DNA from: Asterionellopsis glacialis
Taxonomy: Eukaryota > Bacillariophyta > Plagiogrammaphyceae > Rhaphoneidales > Asterionellopsidaceae
Direction: 5' to 3'
Assembly (NCBI GenBank): GCA_014885115.2
Contig: WKLE02003450.1
Span: forward strand, 11,484-25,847
DNA length: 14,364 bases
Shown here: in pieces, positions 1 to 7,703 of the stretch
How the letters are laid out: each line of letters opens with the position of its first letter
How positions within the stretch are numbered: position 1 is the first letter of the stretch
Made by a program: the position numbers and the translations under genes
The notes under the pieces: model-generated
Seen by the model: only the letters and a program-made list of their open reading frames with translations
What the model was told of the DNA's origin: nothing
The model's database searches: none

Positions 1-89
1 CAACTTTGGGGCTTGTTTACAGGAAAGAGATGAAATGTAATGTAGTTAACAAAAAAAATAGCAGCAACCCTTTTGAATCTTTAATAACT

Positions 90-1349
90 TTAGCGTTTGA
101 ATTTTTGAATACTTTCGATTTTGTTGAGGTTACGGTGTAGAAAAGAAATAATATTGAAGATGGCATCACCAATTTTCCCAAATATACCACTTTGATTCAT
201 CAAAAGTAATGTTATAACTTGTCTTTGAAATACGGTGTTACAATAATACCGACACAAAACACAATGTAAAGCTGGAGACCACTCCTCTTGTTGTATCCAT
301 TCTTGAAATTTGCGGGTCGGAAAGATAGCATAATCATATGCCGGTCGTTCCACGAAGGTACAAAATTGGCGTAGACTTACTCTATAGTTCTTGCTCAGCA
401 TCATACTATGTTTTGACACTGCGGAAGAGTGTATATCGAGAGAAAATTCGCTGTCGATTCTAAGCATTGCATCCAGTTGGTCCAAAATAGCGTTGTCTCT
501 GGTATCATCTTCCAAAATGTTATCTAGGGATTGGTCTTGCAAGAGGACTGGAATGGCTTTACAAAGAAGTTTCAGCGCAGGTTGTCGATGTTGCTTTGTC
601 CACGAAACTGGTACGGATTCGCCACAACATAATTGATGCAGCACTCTTAGCAGTGCATCTCGGCGAATAAACCCAGTCTTTTCCGGATCTTCTCGTTCAA
701 AGGCTGCGATATACCAATCCAATGAAAAATTGTGCATAGAATAATCATGAAATACATCTAAATCAAGAGCAAGTTGGTCTAAACAGCAACGTCGGTACAA
801 ATCATAATCCCCTCCTAGGTAAGCATGGGTTCTCATTGGATTATCTGCTTGTAAGGAGGAATAGTAATACTCTGGTTGAACAAGACGCAATGCATTTTCA
901 TGTTCATCGTAGATTTCTCCATCCTCAAGATACAAACAAAATCTTCGTAAACTCATATATGGTTCATCTTGAAATTCTTTGGTAATACAACATAAATCAC
1001 GCGTATTTAATCTCCACGAGGTAAATCCATGAGTTTGTTCCATGTGATTTGCAATTTGAATATATCCATCTATTGTAATGAATCCTCCATGATGATGGTG
1101 TGATTGTTTGATTTGGTCTGAGAGATCTGAACAAGACGACTCATCATCATTGACATCTTCTTGAACAAGTATTTTAGCAACTTGTGTCCATTCAAAAAAA
1201 ACTTTTTGTAGATAGTCATGGGATAAGGTCATCTGGTTATTGTAGTGAAAATCAATTTCCATATGTTTTTGATACCTTTTAAAGTATTTTTCTACCTTGT
1301 CGGTAGTGGTTGGCTGTTTCCATGACGATGTTTCGTGTAATGTTTCCAT
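90..1349 (-). CDS. Unrecognised protein with degenerate EF-hand and internal repeat (419 aa)
   Basis: I do not recognise the family. The open frame runs upstream to a TTG at 1373, but the first ATG in frame is at 1349, so I start there. A helix-loop-helix at residues 213-241 resembles an EF-hand: the loop DPEKTGFIRRDA has Gly at position 6 and Ile at position 8, but no acidic residue at position 12, so calcium binding is doubtful. A similar GFI-x-x-D stretch lies near residues 89-94. The peptides MSLRRFCLYLE (132-142) and VSLRQFCTFVE (324-334) mark two copies of one module of about 190 residues. There is a His run at 84-87 and no signal peptide; the only hydrophobic stretch is weak and near the C-terminus. 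The last 35 residues differ in character from the rest and could be read-through past an unseen splice site near the window edge. It is divergent from RING-1, with a 755 bp spacer. Confidence 0.7.
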   Translation of the reverse strand: METLHETSSWKQPTTTDKVEKYFKRYQKHMEIDFHYNNQMTLSHDYLQKVFFEWTQVAKILVQEDVNDDESSCSDLSDQIKQSHHHHGGFITIDGYIQIANHMEQTHGFTSWRLNTRDLCCITKEFQDEPYMSLRRFCLYLEDGEIYDEHENALRLVQPEYYYSSLQADNPMRTHAYLGGDYDLYRRCCLDQLALDLDVFHDYSMHNFSLDWYIAAFEREDPEKTGFIRRDALLRVLHQLCCGESVPVSWTKQHRQPALKLLCKAIPVLLQDQSLDNILEDDTRDNAILDQLDAMLRIDSEFSLDIHSSAVSKHSMMLSKNYRVSLRQFCTFVERPAYDYAIFPTRKFQEWIQQEEWSPALHCVLCRYYCNTVFQRQVITLLLMNQSGIFGKIGDAIFNIISFLHRNLNKIESIQKFKR

Positions 1350-2104
1350 CACTGTGTATTCTTCTCGTTTCAATAGTCTATATTATTTTATCTTTCTTTG
1401 TTATATGTGGAGATCAGAGGTCGTCATTTATTCTTTTGACACATGATTGCAGTCAATTGTATTCTATCGCACGATCTCGAGATCGATAGTAACCAGTTGT
1501 GGTTGATGTTTTTCTTCTTTTGGTCTAATGTTTTTTGGTTACAGAGAGATTTCATTGAAAACAAAAACTCTCCCCCCAAAAATAGTGTCATTAGGGATAT
1601 GAAAATTGAGGGGAGTGAAACGTAATTATGTACATCGAGACGATTTCAGCTGGGTGAGCCAAGGTAAGCCGTCAGAACACTGCCTCCTGCTTGGTGTCGC
1701 CAGTATCCTCTAGTACCGTAGGACTAGAGAGGTGTCGGAATAAGAAATAATAGCATAATAATGAAGAATTGTCTAACTAGGACCCGGTGCCAGTAGCGTG
1801 CAGTCTGAGTCCGCTAAAGACGTACCAGGTACCAGGTAGACTACCTGGACCTAGAGAGGTCCTCTCTAAAGTATTGTGTACCAGGTACAGGTATAATATG
1901 TCTTATCACCATCATCCTTTTGTCACCTGCAAACAGCCATCACACAGACGCAGTCCATCCTAAGCTCGAATATCATTACATCGAGGTCAAAATCTGTGCT
2001 CACCCATCGTTTAGATTTCATTGGAAAGCTATAGTATAAGGAGTAAAAATAAAATTGTTTGGGTGAGAATAAAAGTTTTTCAATTTACAAAAAAGCAAAC
2101 CCAG
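1350..2104. promoter_or_regulatory. Divergent intergenic region between the EF-hand-like gene and RING-1
   Basis: No supportable gene. The short open frame at 1443-1625 looks like chance. This spacer must hold the promoters of both flanking genes. It contains a 14 bp perfect palindrome CGATCTCGAGATCG (1472-1485) and a 7 bp inverted repeat CTCTAGT/ACTAGAG (1708-1714 and 1723-1729). It also has two copies of CTAGAGAGGT (1724-1733, 1851-1860) and the palindrome array at 1822-1888. A good 5' splice consensus AAG/GTAAG lies at 1661-1668, and an acceptor-like CAG ends at 2104 just before the chosen ATG, so a 5'UTR intron is possible but unproven. Confidence 0.5.
1822..1888. repeat. Array of adjacent odd-length palindromes
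   Basis: GTACCAGGTAC (1822-1832) is a 5+1+5 dyad and recurs exactly at 1878-1888. Between them, CCAGGTAG (1832-1839) and CTACCTGG (1841-1848) pair around one base. That stem extends through AGGT (1827-1830) and ACCT (1849-1852) with one bulged A. It is followed directly by TAGAGAGG (1852-1859), T, CCTCTCTA (1861-1868). The 7 bp unit GTACCAG is also tandemly repeated at 1822-1835. The array lies 217-283 bp upstream of the RING-1 ATG. Function is unknown; a binding array for dimeric regulators is one reading. Confidence 0.75.
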
Positions 2105-3892
2105 ATGAATATCCGAGAAACAACTGAAACCAAGAATATCATGTACCGTCATCTTGGTGATGACGAAAGTGTTTCCGATGGGAACGCTGAAGGATGGAAT
2201 TTATTCTTTATGATCTTGTTCTTTTGTTTAACAGTTATATTCTTCACATTGATTGCATTTGTTCTACGTCGTCGATATGGATGGTGTAATAGTAGTCCCA
2301 GTACTGCTACCACAGACCATCAACATCCTGATGTCGCATCATATGGTTGTTGTCCTACAACTCCATGGTACATGATGTGCTTTTATTGTTGTGGACAACG
2401 ATGTTGTTGGTCACTTGATTTAGAAGCCTATCGGCATGAACGTGAATCATTAGAACGATTGCGTGAATTACGAAGATTACATCGATTAGAACAATTTCAA
2501 CTTCGTGCTCGACAAGCCCATGTTCAAGCGGCAGCCTTACGATCAATGAGAGCTGAACGGCAATACCAATATAATTCTAGTTCTAGATATTCAAGTGGTG
2601 CATTAGCACCTTCAACGAGAGCTTATGAATTTGGATCTATTCCTAATGCGCAACAACTTGAAAGCAACAATAGCAACATGGAGAACAACAATGACACTAC
2701 CAATAGTAGTGGTGATGGTAACTCACAACCACAACCATCCTTAGGTGGGATACCATTACCACCATTAGCAACATTTTCACAAATACCTGGCGCTATACCT
2801 AATACGTTGTCATCCAGTGGTCGAGTGTTAACACCTGAAGAATTACATTTGCAAGAAGAATATCGACGTGGACATGCCACACATTTCTTGGCACGTACCT
2901 ATGAACAAATGAATAATTTAGGATTTATATTAATTCCGTCCTCCTTTCAATTCCGACAAGGAGGCCGAAGAAATCGAGGAGAAGGATTTGCACCATCGAC
3001 AACACATAATACAGCTGCCATACGCGCATCACTGACACCACATCAACGACGAGCTATATTAGAACGTTTGGTCGTCTGCAAGAAATATTCTAACAATGAC
3101 AGTGGAGGAAGCGACAATGATGGTGACAATCATGGCATTGCGGATGAAAAGGATAGTATTACTGCTACCGATGTGAGCCATAGAAAGAAAGATGATAACA
3201 AGAAGAATGCTGCTGTACTAACAGTTGAAGATATGGTTGATATTGAAGTGGGAGTTTCATCGGACCATGACTGTGACAGTGATAAACAAGGCAATAGAAT
3301 CAGAAGCACAGATAAAAATAGTCGACAGGCAAGTGGTTCAGCAATTGAAACAGTAGTGCCAGCTGTCGCATCACAAACATCAACATTGCAGCAGCAACAA
3401 GAACAGATTATTGCTCCTGCTCGTCCTACTCCTTTTGCACTTCCGTTGCATCACGAAGAACCTCAAAATTTTGAGAGAACATGTGCTATATGTTTAGATA
3501 ACTTTGAAGCTGGTGAACTCATCAATGATACACCTACAAAATGTCGCCACGTCTTTCATAAAGAATGTTTGTAAGTACAGTGCATGGTATCCAGTTTTGA
3601 GTATGTATGACTTTTGACTTGCACCAGATTGAGTTACTTCAACGGTTTACCTAATTATTCTATCAATTGTGTTCTTTTTTGGCAATACCATCATAGGTTG
3701 GAATGGTTAGATCGTCATGACGTTTGTCCTTGTTGTAGACACCCTATGATTTCAGAAGATGAATGGCAAACAGCAGCGGCAGCAACAAGAACACCACCAC
3801 CAATGACAACTAATGCTGTGTCTTCTTCAAACAATGCAGCCGAGGAAAATGAAAATCAGGATAACAACGACCAAGACCACAATACTAATTAG
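2105..3892 (+). CDS. Transmembrane RING-H2 protein, probable E3 ubiquitin ligase (RING-1), two exons
   Basis: Exons 2105-3570 and 3697-3892 encode 553 residues. The frame is open upstream only to a TTG at 2021, so I use the first ATG at 2105; a second at 2141 is possible. The order is a membrane helix (about 31-53) and Arg-rich stop-transfer, then a Cys-rich juxtamembrane stretch (61-101, likely palmitoylated or metal-bound). A charged coiled-coil-like helix (105-155) and low-complexity Ser/Asn/Pro sequence follow. The motif HQRRAILERL sits at 313-322, before an acidic linker. The C-terminal RING-H2 has C460, C463, C480, H482, H485, C488, C499 and C502. The intron splits the RING after H485 and C488; splicing restores CLLEWL, the usual RING-H2 wording, which strongly supports it. 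Proteins of this kind recruit an E2 and ubiquitinate substrates at endomembranes; the substrate here is unknown. It is a paralogue of RING-2. Confidence 0.88.
3571..3696 (+). other. Spliceosomal intron of RING-1 (126 bp)
   Basis: The donor is GTAAGT at 3571 and the acceptor is CATAG ending at 3696. Joining the exons keeps the frame and rebuilds the RING-H2 spacing C-x10-C-x2-C, which is why I trust these borders. Without splicing the frame meets TAA at 3572-3574. Confidence 0.9.
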
Positions 3893-4450
3893 TATCAACA
3901 CAGCGTCTAGACCACCAACCAGGGATGAGAGGATAATACGTGTAAACGCGTATATCTCTAACATTTGCAAAGGTGTGTACAAACTTCATTTTAAACAAAC
4001 CAACAACAGAGGACAATGCATACACAAACAATCGAATATATTTATCACATTCCAAATTTTGGAAATGTTATGATGCAAGTATGTAAAGGGAACGGAACAA
4101 CACGATCAAAAGCATCGAGAGATGAAAGAGAAATCGACTTTTCAAAAGTTGGTTACCCCGCTGATTCCGTTTGCTGTCCAATACGAAGCGTTGTCATGCA
4201 ATAAATATCCTATAGGGACAGTCATATAGCAAATAAAAATGACTATGCAATTTTGGTGGCTTGCTATAATGGAGAATTTGATTTGTAAATGGAGAAGTGA
4301 CCAAGGATATGATGCCCTTCGTTGAGTTCATTCATAGCCTCGCCCATCGCCGTATGCTCACTCCCATTTTAAAAAATAAATTATGTTCATTATTTTTGTC
4401 TTAATGTGTACGACGATAAGAATTTTTCCCCCTTGACTGCTCAGTGCGTT
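3893..4450. other. Convergent 3' intergenic region
   Basis: This separates the stop codons of RING-1 (+) and the Cys-rich membrane protein (-). I see no gene; the small open frames at 3813-4073 and 4016-4204 lack family features. AATAAA poly(A)-like hexamers on the plus strand lie at 4200-4205, 4232-4237 and 4375-4380. An 8 bp perfect inverted repeat, TATAGCAA (4225-4232) and TTGCTATA (4261-4268), encloses the middle one. Confidence 0.5.
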
Positions 4451-5323
4451 TTAGGAAGACAATCCCAAGCAACAAAGTGATATGCCAAATGCAATACCTG
4501 CCAAGAAAAAGTACAACCATCCACAGGCAAGAGATGTAGCAATAAACCCCCGAACATTACTGCATGCATCCTCTGCATCGTCCAAGGCAAAGAAGCGTTG
4601 TACACCAATAATTTGCCAAAGAATCCACCCAATACCTATCAAAATATACAATGCCATCCACTTATCTTCGCATAACATATGACGGACACGGCTCATGGTA
4701 TTATGTGGTGTTCCTGTCAAGTTATTATTTTTATTCTTCGGCTGAGTTTGGGCAACTTTAGGAGTGCTAGTCTTATTCGAGTTTGATGATGGTGTTGTAG
4801 GTTCTTCTACTGGTGCTGTTGCACTTACTTCTAATTTATCACTCATTCCAGTTTCGATTTTTGATTCAGTCGTTTCACCATATACTACAGCTGAAGCTTG
4901 TGGCACAGGTGTTGGTGTCGTTGTCATTGTCGCCATAACGGGAGTAGGAGCATTTGATGCCGTTGTATTCGTAGTAGTCGCATTAACAGAAGATGCATAA
5001 TCTTCTTCTTGAGATATTTTACGTGATAGGTAAAATGCAGCAAGGATATGGATCGTGGCGAGTGCCATATTGACGATCAACCACAATGGTCCTTCTTCGG
5101 AACACCCTTCTTCACCTACAAATAATTCAGGAATAGATCGCACACCCATAGAAACAGGTGGTAAATTCAATCCAATCGTTACAAGAAGATATGGTAAAAA
5201 TGGACTTTTCACAGCATTCCATATAGCTTCACAACCTATCCCACATGCTTTGCATGGAAGACAAACCACTTCGCCAAGCCCTTTGCAAAGTTGACCTACA
5301 CCGCGACAAAGAACTGCTGCCAT
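4451..5323 (-). CDS. Cys-rich multi-pass membrane protein of unknown function (290 aa)
   Basis: I do not recognise the family. The first ATG is at 5323 in a good context (AAAATGGC); the frame extends only to a TTG two codons earlier. The N-terminus carries a Cys ladder, C21-x2-C24-x2-C27-x3-C31, with further Cys at 6 and 13, as in lipid-modified or metal-binding juxtamembrane segments. Hydrophobic segments follow at about 41-61 and 79-99. A soluble Thr/Pro/Ser/Asn-rich linker spans about 101-218. Two more hydrophobic segments lie at about 222-241 and 259-287, the last long enough to be a hairpin. An even number of passes would place both ends on one side. There is no classical signal peptide and no recognisable transporter motif. 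It lies between the two RING genes, convergent with RING-1 and divergent from RING-2. Confidence 0.78.
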   Translation of the reverse strand: MAAVLCRGVGQLCKGLGEVVCLPCKACGIGCEAIWNAVKSPFLPYLLVTIGLNLPPVSMGVRSIPELFVGEEGCSEEGPLWLIVNMALATIHILAAFYLSRKISQEEDYASSVNATTTNTTASNAPTPVMATMTTTPTPVPQASAVVYGETTESKIETGMSDKLEVSATAPVEEPTTPSSNSNKTSTPKVAQTQPKNKNNNLTGTPHNTMSRVRHMLCEDKWMALYILIGIGWILWQIIGVQRFFALDDAEDACSNVRGFIATSLACGWLYFFLAGIAFGISLCCLGLSS

Positions 5324-6055
5324 TTTCAATCAGTTGGATAAGTTTCTTAAGAATCAATTAGTCAACGATGGAATGCCAACTTATTCTGTGCGAAGTTCTA
5401 AAATGAAAGTGAAATTCTTGGAGCACCGTGGAAAATGTAATTCGTTGCTAACTAAATTTGTTCTATCAAGGCATTTACGGTACTGGAATGATGGATTGAC
5501 TGAAGGATCTATCGTACGAGTACACATTCATCATACTATTTCGGATAAAGATACCCACCATGCAAGTGTCAGTTTCAACGGATACATCGGCCTGTTGTAG
5601 ATCTTGTATTTTTTGTGTAGACAAAGCTTCGCTTCAAAAAGCGAACCTTGGGACTACCGCATCGATCGGACCCACCAAAGACAACTCTGTTTTCTGGACA
5701 TCGCCGAAAAATGTCACGCAGATGCGCGATCGTTCTGCGCGTTGAGAAATTTTCAAAATCCTTGAGTCACACTCCTCTGATGACGTGGGATTTCCTGGAC
5801 TCCCTCCTCTCTCCGCAAAAGCAGCAGATTCAAGCGATAAATTTCTAAAAATTCAGAACTTCCAGTAGAAAGCAACATATCGTCCTATCATAAATCATAA
5901 CTGAAATAGATTCACCTAAAACAGCGAAGACACCACGACTCAGCCATAATCAAAGTACTACAGTCTCTAGAGAGGTACACGTGAACATTATTCTGCAACA
6001 AGAAGACCCAAAACAGATCAATCAATCAATCAGTTGATCCACTTGAGAAATTATA
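5324..6055. promoter_or_regulatory. Divergent promoter region for the Cys-rich membrane protein and RING-2
   Basis: There is no convincing gene; the frames at 5334-5600 and 5648-5848 show no family features. Visible sites include a 7 bp hairpin TTCGCTT/AAGCGAA (5628-5634 and 5639-5645). A perfect AP-1-type site TGAGTCA lies at 5763-5769 and a CRE-half-like TGACGTGG at 5781-5788. The palindrome TCTCTAGAGA (5964-5973) sits within CTAGAGAGGT (5967-5976), followed after one base by the E-box CACGTG (5978-5983), 72 bp before the RING-2 ATG. An ATCA tetranucleotide run lies near 6017-6031. Confidence 0.5.
5967..5983 (+). promoter_or_regulatory. CTAGAGAGGT motif next to an E-box (CACGTG)
   Basis: The 10-mer CTAGAGAGGT is seen here and at 1724-1733 and 1851-1860, all in spacers 5' of a RING gene. 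Here it abuts CACGTG, a core recognised by bHLH and some bZIP factors. The short distance to the RING-2 ATG (72 bp) fits a proximal promoter element. The regulatory role is inferred. Confidence 0.4.
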
Positions 6056-7611
6056 ATGTCCGCTTCTGATTATCCTACAAATTACGGAGGGAATGGTAGT
6101 GGAAGCAGTGATGATGAAAACTCATCAGTTGCACTGAATGTACTTTTGACGTTTGTAATTGGTGCATTTTCAATTGGTGCATTAGTTGTTCTAGTATGGG
6201 CTTTGGCCACTGTATTTGATAGATATTGCTGTTGTTTACCTGGTTTCCAAGCCTTGAATGCAGATATCTTTTCTCAAATCGATCGTGGTCCAATTGCAAG
6301 GAAAGCAGGTCTTTGGGGGGTACTACCAGACGAACGTCGTGCAAGTAAGTTTTGTTTTCTTGTTGGTAGTGCTTTTGATGTTTAAATAACAAACAAGTTG
6401 TGATCTCATAACTATTATTTTTTATATTTGATCATTAAATTTATGTTGATTTTTAATATTTTTTTCTAGTTTTAAAAAAAATATTGAATGTTAGATCAAT
6501 CACTCCCGACATGATCAAAGGTGATAGGAGCTCGGAGTTAAAGAAGCACCTGACAGATACAACACAGGGAATGCCAAATGAAGATGATCAATCAAAGGAA
6601 GAATCTGAAATAGTTGAGCAAAATCTGATGAATGAAGAAGAGTCTGAAACAACACTAACCGGCAAGCAAGATAGTAGTGAAACCAAGGAGATAAATAATA
6701 AAGATCAAGATATTACAGAGGAAGATGTCAAGGAGGGAGAAAGGTCCCTCTCCAACCACATGATACCCGAGGACGAATACAATACGGATGATGAGGCAAA
6801 TGCAAACGATGTAGAACCCACAAATACTCCCGTTGCAGAATCGCAGTCCCTGTCTGCCGAAGAATCTGATGAAGAAAAGTTGAACGAAGGCGGACAGAAT
6901 AATGATTCAGTAGTTAAGAACGGCACAACAGAAACGAGTTGTCCACAAAAAACTGCAGCCGAAGAATCTGAACTATCAGATTCAGAAGATAACAGTACTT
7001 TTGATAGGAATATTTCTACAATAGCAGAAGACGCTGTAGTAGTAACTCCAGAGGACGATATCAGAGATCACGATGTTGCATGTGCGATTTGCCTCAATGA
7101 ATATAAGGAAGGTGAAATGATTTTGAATGGGACAACCTGCGACCACTTTTTTCATGAAGATTGCGCCATGAAATGGTTAGAAAAACATGATCATTGCCCG
7201 TTTTGTCGCAAGGAAATGGTAACCGGAAAAGAATTCCGTGAAACTGCTGAAGAAATGTTAGATAAGCAACGTATGAAAGAATTGACCAAATGGGGAAGAC
7301 AAGCAGATGCAGCGGAAGCGAATGGCGATAATGACGGAAGCGAGAATGATGATGAAGATACAGGGAATGAAAGAGAGGAAGCAGCCGAATCGTCAGAGAA
7401 CCGACCAGGAGACGAAGAAACTGGTAATACAGGTGCCCCGTTAGAACCAGATGAAACGGCAGACAAAGAAAGTAGTAATGCTTGCGTGGCTGACAACAAT
7501 GATACTGATGCCTCTTTAGCACCAGGTGAAACAGCGGATGAAGAAACAGGTAATGTTTCTGCTGTTGATCAGAATGATACAGATTCGTCTTTAGCGGTAA
7601 AGAGCGGCTAG
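6056..7611 (+). CDS. Transmembrane RING-H2 protein, probable E3 ubiquitin ligase (RING-2), two exons
   Basis: Exons 6056-6344 and 6470-7611 encode 476 residues. The ATG at 6056 has A at -3. A short Ser/Gly/Asn-rich N-terminus precedes one membrane helix (about 24-54), directly followed by CCCLPGF (58-64), probably an acylation site. Next comes LPDERRAILKKIL (90-102), matching the HQRRAILERL motif of RING-1. The intron falls inside the Ile codon of this motif, so splicing is what creates the match. A long Glu/Asp/Ser/Asn-rich linker leads to RING-H2: C301, C304, C320, H322, H325, C328, C339, C342. The tail is acidic with a 25-residue tandem repeat. It is probably an E3 ligase anchored in an internal membrane with the RING in the cytosol; the substrate is unknown. 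It converges on the polymerase gene, 92 bp away. Confidence 0.88.
6345..6469 (+). other. Spliceosomal intron of RING-2 (125 bp)
   Basis: The donor is GTAAGT at 6345; a T-rich tract ends in TTTCTAG at 6469. The splice is in phase 1: A joins TT to give Ile, completing the RRAIL motif shared with RING-1. Retention would add 13 codons and stop at 6383-6385. Confidence 0.9.
7441..7590 (+). repeat. Two 75 bp tandem repeats in the RING-2 tail
   Basis: Residues 421-445 and 446-470 align without gaps: LxPxETADxE at the start and DxNDTDxS at the end of each unit. A partial unit (GDEETGN) precedes them and the next unit begins with SLA. The units are diverged, so the duplication is not recent. Confidence 0.7.
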
Positions 7612-7703
7612 CTCCAGCATCTCTTTACGTTACGTTTTTGGGTCTTGGGTGTACCATCGTGAGCGTCAATTTTGAAGTAATCTAAATTGTCTACATATTA
7701 TAA
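7612..7703. other. 92 bp convergent spacer between the RING-2 and Pol eta stop codons
   Basis: There is no AATAAA on either strand. Typical 3'UTRs would not both fit in 92 bp, so the two transcripts probably overlap tail to tail. Confidence 0.5.

Noticed and set aside
1472..1485. 14 bp perfect palindrome CGATCTCGAGATCG as a regulatory site
   Set aside because: About one 14 bp palindrome is expected by chance in a window this long, and it has no copies elsewhere here.
3614..3892. A separate small RING-tail gene starting at 3614
   Set aside because: Its first part is intron of RING-1; the zinc ligands in it complete the RING begun in exon 1.
5334..5600. 88-codon plus-strand frame upstream of RING-2
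   Set aside because: It begins with TTG, has no family pattern, and lies in the divergent promoter region.
6056..6385. A free-standing 109-residue membrane protein
   Set aside because: The last 13 codons are intron sequence after a GTAAGT donor. Splicing to 6470 joins the RRAIL motif and RING.
7094..7522. Open frames antisense to RING-2 (7094-7522 and 7191-7499)
   Set aside because: They are complements of the acidic Glu/Asp/Ser-rich codons, which give long stop-free Leu/Ser runs on the other strand.
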